Shown here: in pieces, positions 6,190 through 11,840 of the stretch | Position numbering within the stretch: the stretch's first letter is position 1 | Layout of the letters: every line of letters begins with the position of its first letter | Assembly (NCBI GenBank): GCA_013001935.1 | Contig: JABDKZ010000471.1 | Location: 1-11,840, forward strand | From: Maribacter sp. | Lineage (GTDB): Bacteria; Bacteroidota; Bacteroidia; Flavobacteriales; Flavobacteriaceae | Reading direction: 5' to 3' | Length of the DNA stretch: 11,840 bases | Notes under the pieces: model-generated | Seen by the model: the letters and a program-made list of their open reading frames with translations, nothing else | Database searches by the model: none | Told to the model about the DNA's origin: nothing | Made by a program: the position numbers and the translations under genes

Positions 6190-8088
6190 TTAATAGGCCC
6201 TTTGGTTTTTACCTTCGAAAAAGTTGATAAACGCTCTATTTACAACCCTATTCCCGCCCGATGTCGGGTAATTCCCGGTAAAGTACCAGTCGCCGAGATT
6301 TTTTGGACAGGCTTCATGAAGGCTTTCGATGGTTTGGTAAATAATTTTTACCTCGGCCTTGATATCTTTTGGACTTAATAACTCCCCGATTTTGTTAGAA
6401 ATTTGATCGGCCGTAAAGGGGGCATAGAAATCCTTGACATAGTTTATGACTTCATCATCATTCGAGTTAACTTGCTCTACACATTTTTGATAGATCTTTT
6501 CTACTTCCTCCATAGTATTGTGATCTTTGTGCAGCGCCAAGGCAGCTCTAAAGGCCGCAAAGTCCTCTAACTTCGCCATATCAATGCCATAGCAATCAGG
6601 GTATCTAATTTGTGGGGCGGAAGAAACAACTACAATTTTTTTTGGGGATAGCCGATCCAAAATCCTAAGGATGCTCTTTTTTAGTGTTGTTCCCCTTACA
6701 ATACTGTCATCGATAATAACCAAATTATCATCCTTATCTACAGAGCCATATGAAATATCGTATACGTGGGCAACCAAATCGTCCCTGCTGCTGTCTTGGG
6801 TAATAAAGGTCCTGAGTTTAGCATCTTTAATGGCTACTTTTTCAATTCTGGGTCGTACCTCAAGAATATCGTGAAGTTCTTTCCTTGAGATTTTCGTTCC
6901 AATTGATAGAATTTGCTCCTCCTTCTTTTTATTCAAGTAATTTTGGGCCTCTTTGACCATTCCAAAGAATGAGGTCTCTGCCGTATTTGGGATGTATGAA
7001 AAAACCGTTTTTTTAATATTATGGTCAATCGCTTCCAAGATTTGAGGGAAAAGAAGTTTACCCAACTCCTTGCGTTCTTGGTAAATCTCCTTATCGCTTC
7101 CTCTAGAAAAATAGATGCGTTCAAACGAGCAGGCTTTTCTTTCTTTAGGCTCTAAAACTTTTTGTATTGAAGAACTACCATCTTTTTTTATGATTATGGC
7201 ACTTCCGGGGTCTAGCTCAATAACTTCCTCAAAAGGAACATCGAATACTGTTTGTATTGCTGGCCTTTCTGAGGCTACCACAACAATTTCGTCATCTTTA
7301 TAGAAATAGGCCGGCCTTATTCCCGAGGGATCTCTCAGCACAAAGGCATCACCGTGGCCAAGCATACCCGCCATAGTGTAACCGCCATCAAAATTTTTGG
7401 CAGCTCTTTTTAGAATTTTCCTCAAATTCAATCGCTCAGCGATTAAAGGGGAAGTCTCTAATTTGTTATATCCTTCCTTTTTAATTTGCTTGTATAATTT
7501 GGCTACGGCGTCATCTAAAAAATGACCGATTTTTTCCATTACGGTTACGGTGTCTGCCATTTCCTTTGGGTGCTGTCCCAATTGAACCAGATTATCAAAA
7601 AGCTCATATACATTGGTCATATTGAAATTACCGGCGACTATTAAATTACGGTGCATCCAATTATTCTGTCTTAGAAATGGGTGTACACTTTCTATACTGT
7701 TCTTGCCAAAAGTACCATAGCGAACATGGCCTAATAGTACTTCGCCGATATAGGGTATATTCTTTTTCTGGGCTGCAACATCATCCTTGTATTCAGGATG
7801 CTCAATAAAAGCAGTATTGACACGGTCATTGATTTGGTCAAAAATATCCTGGATGGGCTGTTTCTGTACTGAGCGTACCCTACTCATATAGCGCTCTCCT
7901 GCATTCATATCTAATTTTATACTTGCAAAACCTGCACCATCCTGACCACGATTGTGCTGCTTTTCCATCATAAGGTACATTTTGTTCACCCCATAGAATG
8001 CACTGCCATACTTCTCTTTGTAATACGCCAGCGGTTTAAGTAAACGAATTACTGAAATTCCGCATTCATGCTTAATTGCGTCGCTCAT
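6190..8088 (-). CDS. purF: Amidophosphoribosyltransferase, long Bacteroidota form
   Basis: Glutamine-PRPP amidotransferase, catalysing the first committed step of purine synthesis (PRPP + glutamine to phosphoribosylamine). The N-terminal Ntn glutaminase domain shows Cys9 in KHECGISV, the expected nucleophile after removal of an 8-residue propeptide. It also shows RGQDGAG at 47-53, GHVRYGTFG at 120-128, and GNFNMTN at 153-159. The phosphoribosyltransferase domain has the PRPP loop VIIDDSIVRGTT at 457-468 and RYPDCYGIDM at 495-504. At 632 residues it is over 100 longer than E. coli PurF (about 505), with extra sequence in the glutaminase half and a C-terminal extension after about residue 520. 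The catalytic elements look intact, so I call it PurF. Some Bacteroidota also carry a second, shorter homologue, and which copy feeds the pathway cannot be told here. The ATG lies 14 nt after the U-tract of the preceding terminator. Confidence 0.88.
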   Translation of the reverse strand: MSDAIKHECGISVIRLLKPLAYYKEKYGSAFYGVNKMYLMMEKQHNRGQDGAGFASIKLDMNAGERYMSRVRSVQKQPIQDIFDQINDRVNTAFIEHPEYKDDVAAQKKNIPYIGEVLLGHVRYGTFGKNSIESVHPFLRQNNWMHRNLIVAGNFNMTNVYELFDNLVQLGQHPKEMADTVTVMEKIGHFLDDAVAKLYKQIKKEGYNKLETSPLIAERLNLRKILKRAAKNFDGGYTMAGMLGHGDAFVLRDPSGIRPAYFYKDDEIVVVASERPAIQTVFDVPFEEVIELDPGSAIIIKKDGSSSIQKVLEPKERKACSFERIYFSRGSDKEIYQERKELGKLLFPQILEAIDHNIKKTVFSYIPNTAETSFFGMVKEAQNYLNKKKEEQILSIGTKISRKELHDILEVRPRIEKVAIKDAKLRTFITQDSSRDDLVAHVYDISYGSVDKDDNLVIIDDSIVRGTTLKKSILRILDRLSPKKIVVVSSAPQIRYPDCYGIDMAKLEDFAAFRAALALHKDHNTMEEVEKIYQKCVEQVNSNDDEVINYVKDFYAPFTADQISNKIGELLSPKDIKAEVKIIYQTIESLHEACPKNLGDWYFTGNYPTSGGNRVVNRAFINFFEGKNQRAY

Positions 8089-8102
8089 TGATAATATAGA
8101 TT

Positions 8103-8130
8103 AAAAAAGCCCTGATTAATTTGTCAGGGC
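8103..8130 (-). terminator. Intrinsic terminator between the PfkB-kinase gene and purF
   Basis: The stem GCCCTGA/TCAGGGC (8109-8115 with 8124-8130) has an 8-nt loop. In the leftward direction it is followed by T6 (8108-8103). It begins 6 nt after the kinase stop codon and ends 14 nt before the purF ATG. Confidence 0.78.
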
Positions 8131-8136
8131 ACATCA

Positions 8137-9063
8137 TTACTGTAATTCAATATCAAATTGTGTTAAGGCCTTAAATTGATGCAACCTCTTATTAATTTCG
8201 TTTTTTTCCAATGCAATCATTCTTTCAGTTCCAAAACGTTCAACACAGAAAGATGCCAAATTAGATCCATGGATCACAGCATTTTTCAAGTTGTTGAACG
8301 AAGTATTTTCAGTTGTTGCCAAATATCCGGCAAACCCACCTGCAAAAGTATCCCCTGCACCGGTTGGGTCAAAAACTTCTTCTAACGGTAATGCAGGTGC
8401 AAAAAACACATTTTCTTCGTTGAACAAGAACGCCCCATGTTCTCCTTTTTTGATTACAACGTATTTAGGTCCCAATTTATGTATTTTCTCGGCAGCTTTT
8501 ACCAACGAATACTCATTGGTCAATTGTCTGGCCTCTTCATCATTAATAGTAATGACATCTGTATGTTTTATTACTTCGGTCAATTCTTCCAAAGTATTGT
8601 CCATCCAAAAATTCATGGTGTCAAGGATAATCAATTTTGGTCTTTTTTCCATTTGATCAATGACACTCATTTGAATGTTTGGATGAAGGTTTCCTAACAT
8701 AACAACATCGGCATCCTTAAAACTAGCCGGTACTACCGGATTGAAATCGGCTAGGGTATTCAGTTCGGTGACCAAAGTATCCCTAGAATTTAAATCATTG
8801 TGGTATTTACCTTTCCAAAAAAATGTCTTACCTCCTTTAACCACTTCCAAGGAGGAAGTATCTATGTTTTTCTTTGTGAGCAAATCAAGATATTCTTGGG
8901 GAAAATCATCACCAACTACAGATACTATTGCAGATCTTACCTCAAAATGCGAGGCTGCAAGTCCGATAAATGTGGCCGCACCACCCAGAATTTTATCCGT
9001 TTTACCAAAAGGAGTTTCAATAGCATCAAAAGCGACGGTACCTACAATCAGTAATTTACCCAT
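8137..9063 (-). CDS. PfkB-family (ribokinase-like) sugar or nucleoside kinase
   Basis: A 308-residue cytoplasmic kinase of the ribokinase superfamily, which transfers the ATP gamma-phosphate to a hydroxymethyl group of a sugar or nucleoside. The N-terminal substrate region has GTVAFDAIETPFG at 8-20 and the di-glycine hinge GGAATF at 27-32. The ATP/anion-hole signature DPTGAGDTFAGGF is at 232-244, with D238 as the probable catalytic base, and KKGEHG at 205-210 lines the nucleotide site. The substrate cannot be read from the sequence. Its place beside purF and purN suggests a ribose or nucleoside substrate, but that is inference from context only. The ATG at 9063 is chosen over an upstream in-frame TTG at 9084, because that TTG forms part of the -7 box. 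The gene lies 88 nt after the RNase H gene, with its own promoter box, and ends at a clear terminator. Confidence 0.85.
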   Translation of the reverse strand: MGKLLIVGTVAFDAIETPFGKTDKILGGAATFIGLAASHFEVRSAIVSVVGDDFPQEYLDLLTKKNIDTSSLEVVKGGKTFFWKGKYHNDLNSRDTLVTELNTLADFNPVVPASFKDADVVMLGNLHPNIQMSVIDQMEKRPKLIILDTMNFWMDNTLEELTEVIKHTDVITINDEEARQLTNEYSLVKAAEKIHKLGPKYVVIKKGEHGAFLFNEENVFFAPALPLEEVFDPTGAGDTFAGGFAGYLATTENTSFNNLKNAVIHGSNLASFCVERFGTERMIALEKNEINKRLHQFKALTQFDIELQ

Positions 9064-9081
9064 TAAATCAAAATTTTGCTG

Positions 9082-9089
9082 CAAATATA
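9082..9089 (-). promoter_or_regulatory. -7 box (TATATTTG) of the PfkB-kinase gene
   Basis: An exact TAnnTTTG match on the minus strand, 18 nt before the ATG at 9063. This gives a leader of only about 12-14 nt. No -33 TTG is at the usual distance. Confidence 0.5.
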
Positions 9090-9151
9090 CATTAATGATA
9101 GGCTATATTCCATAGCTTAACTTCCCTTATTACAAAAATTTGTTAGCCGCA

Positions 9152-9787
9152 TTATTTTCTGCCAAAATCAGCAGGAATTTCCCCCCAAGCTTTGGTTTCC
9201 CATTTTACTATTGGGGTATCGTGACGATTGTTTTTCAGCCATGTAATAGCCCGCCGAATCAAATCGAATAAGGTTTTGTTTTCGTCGTTTTCAACTAATT
9301 TTGTATTGCAGGTCTTTTTACGTACCCAACTCATTGCCGTTCTAGAATCTGTATAAATGATACGGTCACTTTTGTGCTGTTTTAAAAAAGCCAGTCCGTG
9401 TACAATGGCCAAAAATTCACCAATGTTATTGGTTCCTTCTTTAAAAGGGCCTTGTTTAAATAATCTTTTGCCCGTTTTTGTGTCAACCCCTTGATATTCC
9501 ATGACCCCCGGATTACCGCTAGATGCGGCATCAACCGAGATGGAATGAGGGTTTGGCTCTCCAATTTTCAGAAGTTGCTCCGAAGATAAGCTGGGTTCGG
9601 CGTTCTTTTTACCTTTATATTCCTCGTAATTTGAATTATAGGCCTTTTTGGCCTGGTCGAAGGTTGCAAAAGACTTGTACTGTGCTCCTTTGTAACCGGT
9701 AATGGCAGCTTTACAATCATCCCAAGTGGTATATACCCCAGGCCTTTTGCCTTTCCAAACCACATAAAATTTCGCCTTTTTCGCCAT
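9152..9787 (-). CDS. Ribonuclease H with N-terminal viroplasmin (caulimovirus VI-like) domain
   Basis: A 211-residue RNase HI-type enzyme that cleaves RNA in RNA-DNA hybrids (R-loops, primers, misinserted ribonucleotides). Residues 4-52 (KAKFYVVWKGKRPGVYTTWD and onward to DQAKKAYN) form the viroplasmin-like RNA/hybrid-binding domain also found at the N-terminus of eukaryotic RNase H1. A charged linker follows at about 53-80. The catalytic domain has the four acidic residues D86 (SVDAASSGNPG), E124 (NNIGEFLA), D147 (YTDSRTA) and D207 (IPADFGRK). All are present, so it should be active. Its ATG overlaps the purN stop by one base (TAATG), implying cotranscription and probably translational coupling with purN. 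No terminator is seen in the 88 nt before the kinase gene. Confidence 0.92.
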   Translation of the reverse strand: MAKKAKFYVVWKGKRPGVYTTWDDCKAAITGYKGAQYKSFATFDQAKKAYNSNYEEYKGKKNAEPSLSSEQLLKIGEPNPHSISVDAASSGNPGVMEYQGVDTKTGKRLFKQGPFKEGTNNIGEFLAIVHGLAFLKQHKSDRIIYTDSRTAMSWVRKKTCNTKLVENDENKTLFDLIRRAITWLKNNRHDTPIVKWETKAWGEIPADFGRK

Positions 9788-10353
9788 TATTGGGCCAATA
9801 ATTGTTCTATTATTTTAGGAAAATGCTCGTACTCCAAAGCGTGTACTTTGGTCGCAATATCATCAACCTTATCTTCAGGGAGAATTTTAGTTTTGGCTTG
9901 ATGAATAATAGCGCCTTCGTCATAATGCTCATTCACATAATGAATGGTTATTCCGGATTCTGATTCATTATTGTTCTTTACGGCCATATGCACCTTGTTT
10001 CCGTACATGCCTTTGCCGCCATATTTCGGTAAGAGGGCAGGGTGAATGTTGATTATCTTATTTGGAAATGAATTAATGATTTTCTCGGGGACCTTCCACA
10101 AAAATCCAGCCAATACAATTAAATCTGGATCCATACCTTTTAGTATATCAAGAATGCAATCTGTTTCTTGAAAAGCAATTCTATTAAAACATAAAGAGCT
10201 TATATTCAATTTATTGCATCGATCTAAAACTTTGGCATCCCTTTTGTTAGTTAGCACACTGGCTATAGTAACGTTTGGTTTGTCATGAAAATACTGTACT
10301 ATGTTTTCAACATTAGATCCAGAACCAGAGGCAAAAAGAACAATATTTTTCAT
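9787..10353 (-). CDS. purN: Phosphoribosylglycinamide formyltransferase
   Basis: GAR transformylase: 10-formyl-THF plus GAR gives formyl-GAR, the third step of purine synthesis. It has 188 residues, somewhat shorter than the 212 of E. coli PurN. Visible are the N-terminal phosphate-binding start MKNIVLFASGSGSNVENI, the catalytic N102 and H104 in INIHPALLPKYGGKGMYG, and D145 in HYDEGAIIHQ, which matches E. coli N106/H108/D144. It is the first gene of a minus-strand group that continues with the RNase H gene (1-base overlap) and the PfkB kinase. It is divergent from acpP across 161 bp. Confidence 0.95.
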   Translation of the reverse strand: MKNIVLFASGSGSNVENIVQYFHDKPNVTIASVLTNKRDAKVLDRCNKLNISSLCFNRIAFQETDCILDILKGMDPDLIVLAGFLWKVPEKIINSFPNKIINIHPALLPKYGGKGMYGNKVHMAVKNNNESESGITIHYVNEHYDEGAIIHQAKTKILPEDKVDDIATKVHALEYEHFPKIIEQLLAQ

Positions 10354-10391
10354 TTAAAAAACAAGCGTTACCGAAGAAGAATTATTTTGGG

Positions 10392-10399
10392 CTAAATTA
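10392..10399 (-). promoter_or_regulatory. Weak candidate -7 box upstream of purN
   Basis: TAATTTAG on the minus strand, 38 nt before the purN ATG, is the same TAnnTTAG variant as in sRNA units 1 and 4. No -33 TTG is present. No better box was found in the divergent gap. Confidence 0.25.
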
Positions 10400-10472
10400 A
10401 TACTCTTGTGTTTAAATTTCTTAAATTAACAGACATTTTAGTGACAAATGGTGTTATTAATCCAAAGTTTTT

Positions 10473-10480
10473 TATTTTTG
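10473..10480 (+). promoter_or_regulatory. -7 box (TATTTTTG) of acpP
   Basis: An exact TAnnTTTG match, 34 nt before the acpP ATG. GTG (10451-10453) sits 19 nt upstream as a one-mismatch -33 element. The leader is about 30 nt, very AT-rich, with no Shine-Dalgarno sequence, as is usual for highly expressed Bacteroidota genes. Confidence 0.55.
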
Positions 10481-10514
10481 CCAACAATTTTAATTTTTTA
10501 AAACCAATATTATT

Positions 10515-10748
10515 ATGTCAGACATTGCATCAAGAGTTAAGGCTATCATCGTTGATAAGTTAGGAGTTGATGAAAACGAAGTGGTATCAGAAGCTAGCTT
10601 TACTAACGACTTAGGGGCAGATTCACTGGATACTGTAGAGTTGATAATGGAATTCGAGAAAGAGTTCGATATTCAAATCCCTGATGATCAAGCTGAAAAT
10701 ATCGCAACAGTTGGCCAAGCCATTAGCTATATAGAAGAAGCTAAGTAA
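10515..10748 (+). CDS. acpP: Acyl carrier protein
   Basis: A 77-residue acidic cytoplasmic carrier of growing acyl chains in type II fatty-acid synthesis. The signature [11 protein letters not shown] is present, with S37 as the 4'-phosphopantetheine attachment site. Helix II and III sequences ([26 protein letters not shown]) are typical. It lies directly before fabF on the same strand, the common acpP-fabF order. A hairpin in the 103-nt gap probably lets most transcripts end after acpP, giving more carrier than synthase; this ratio effect is inference. Confidence 0.97.
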   Translation: MSDIASRVKAIIVDKLGVDENEVVSEASFTNDLGADSLDTVELIMEFEKEFDIQIPDDQAENIATVGQAISYIEEAK

Positions 10749-10774
10749 TCATATGATTTCTTGAACACGTTAAT

Positions 10775-10816
10775 AAATATCCATGCGGTAAACATGCTGC
10801 ATGGATATTTTTATTT
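10775..10816 (+). terminator. Terminator or partial attenuator between acpP and fabF
   Basis: The 12-bp arms AAATATCCATGC (10775-10786) and GCATGGATATTT (10799-10810) enclose a 12-nt loop and are followed by TTATTT. The stem is rather AT-rich and the U-tract interrupted. No good promoter was found between it and fabF, which favours partial read-through. Confidence 0.65.
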
Positions 10817-10851
10817 AATTTCACTAGGCTTATTAATTTTAAATTGGTTCA

Positions 10852-11840
10852 ATGCAATTAAAGCGAGTAGTGGTTACAGGATTGGGTGCGTTGACACCAA
10901 TTGGTAACAATATAGAGGAATATTGGGATGGTTTGGCAAAGGGTAAAAGCGGTTCAGCGCCTATTACCTATTATGACACCGAAAAGTTCAAGACCAAGTT
11001 TGCCTGTGAATTGAAGAACTTCAATTCCGAAGATTATTTTGATAGAAAGGAAGCACGGAAATTAGACCGTTTTGCGCAATATGCGCTGGTTTCTTCCGAT
11101 GAGGCCATACTAGATTCCAAATTAGATTTAGATGCGGTTGATAAATTCCGCGTTGGTGTCATTTGGGGTGCTGGTATTGGTGGTTTGGAGACTTTTCAAA
11201 ATGAGGTAATGAATTTTGCCCAAGGAGACGGAACCCCTAGATTCAATCCATTTTTTATACCTAAGATGATTGCGGATATTGCTCCAGGTAATATCTCGAT
11301 CAAACATGGTTTTATGGGTCCTAACTATACAACAGTATCAGCTTGTGCCTCTTCGGCAAATGCAATGATCGATGCGTTGAACTATATTCGTTTGGGTCAT
11401 TGTGATATTATAGTATCCGGAGGAAGTGAAGCTGCTGTGACCATAGCGGGGATGGGAGGTTTTGGAGCCATGCATGCACTTTCCAAAAGAAACGATAGTC
11501 CGGAAACAGCCTCAAGGCCTTTCGATGCCACAAGAGACGGTTTTGTGCTTGGTGAAGGGGCAGGGGCCTTGATTTTGGAAGAATACGAACATGCCAAAGC
11601 CAGAGGTGCCAAAATTTATGCAGAGGTTTTAGGAGGTGGCCTTTCAAGTGATGCTTATCATATGACGGCTCCTCATCCTGATGGGATTGGTGTTGTTAAG
11701 GTAATGGAAAATTGTTTAAGGGATGCTGGTATTGGTATAGAAGAGGTAGATGCTATTAATACGCATGGTACTTCAACACCACTGGGCGATGTTGCCGAGT
11801 TGAAGGCCATTACTCAAGTATTTGGCGACCACGCTCCAAG
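10852..11840 (+). CDS. fabF: 3-oxoacyl-[ACP] synthase II (KAS II), 3' end outside window
   Basis: A condensing enzyme that extends acyl-ACP with malonyl-ACP. The first 329 codons are visible, out of an expected 415 or so. The start MQLKRVVVTGLGALTPIG is the FabF N-terminus. The nucleophile is C165 in TVSACASS (E. coli C163), and the first active-site histidine is H305 in NTHGTSTPLGD (E. coli H303). SRPFDATRDGFVLGEGAGAL at 222-241 is also typical. The second catalytic histidine, expected near residue 342, lies beyond the right edge. The sequence is open to the end of the window with no frameshift. It is the likely distal gene of the acpP-fabF unit. Confidence 0.95.
   Translation, partial: MQLKRVVVTGLGALTPIGNNIEEYWDGLAKGKSGSAPITYYDTEKFKTKFACELKNFNSEDYFDRKEARKLDRFAQYALVSSDEAILDSKLDLDAVDKFRVGVIWGAGIGGLETFQNEVMNFAQGDGTPRFNPFFIPKMIADIAPGNISIKHGFMGPNYTTVSACASSANAMIDALNYIRLGHCDIIVSGGSEAAVTIAGMGGFGAMHALSKRNDSPETASRPFDATRDGFVLGEGAGALILEEYEHAKARGAKIYAEVLGGGLSSDAYHMTAPHPDGIGVVKVMENCLRDAGIGIEEVDAINTHGTSTPLGDVAELKAITQVFGDHAP

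Noticed and set aside
6136..6378. Plus-strand reading frame of about 80 codons
   Set aside because: It crosses the 42-bp palindrome and is then antisense to the clearly coding 3' end of purF.
9064..9084. Upstream TTG start of the PfkB kinase
   Set aside because: This TTG is part of the TATATTTG promoter box, and the ATG at 9063 gives the usual kinase N-terminus.
9102..9116. Small inverted repeat GCTAT/ATAGC between the RNase H and kinase genes
   Set aside because: The stem is only 5 bp and no U-tract follows, so it is not a credible terminator.
10837..10846. Possible fabF promoter box near TAAATTGG
   Set aside because: It deviates from TAnnTTTG and is only a few bases from the ATG; read-through from acpP explains fabF better.
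11397..11647. Minus-strand reading frames within fabF
   Set aside because: They are antisense to a continuous FabF sequence with intact active-site motifs.

Overview
The window comes from a member of the Bacteroidota, most likely a marine Flavobacteriaceae (Zobellia/Maribacter-like; genus level is inference). The evidence is AT-rich intergenic DNA, starts without Shine-Dalgarno sequences, several copies of the Bacteroidota -7 box TAnnTTTG, and family-specific protein architectures: a viroplasmin-type RNase H fusion, a long 632-residue PurF and a RecB/AddA-like helicase-nuclease. No transposase, phage, tRNA, rRNA or cas gene was seen.

Layout. Minus strand, 1-4606: the 5' end of an exported, probably OmpA-type outer-membrane protein with its own consensus promoter, preceded by a two-gene unit running helicase-nuclease then kbl, with a 12-nt gap. 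A divergent intergenic region (4607-4723) leads to plus-strand sodA (Mn-type superoxide dismutase), which ends in a strong palindromic terminator. Then comes 857 bp without a credible protein gene (5333-6189). On the minus strand, 6190-10353: purN, a viroplasmin-RNase H gene, a PfkB-family kinase gene and purF, running from right to left. PurN and the RNase H gene overlap by one base, and a terminator hairpin sits just before purF. On the plus strand from 10515: acpP, then fabF, which runs off the right edge. The proteins are housekeeping functions: purine synthesis (purF, purN), fatty-acid synthesis (acpP, fabF), oxidative defence (sodA), threonine/glycine catabolism (kbl) and DNA repair or RNA-DNA hybrid removal.

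The unusual part is the convergent intergenic region between sodA and purF. It holds four tandem units at intervals of 202-207 bp. Each has a 39-nt core that is identical in three copies and differs by one base in the fourth. Each core is flanked by a hairpin whose sequence differs from copy to copy while the pairing is kept. Read on the minus strand, every unit becomes a -7 promoter box, 5 nt, the core, then an intrinsic terminator with a U-rich tail. That is the layout of a small-RNA gene, so I interpret the region as four sibling sRNA genes of about 75 nt. I cannot assign them to a known RNA family. A separate 42-bp perfect palindrome lies between this array and the purF stop codon.
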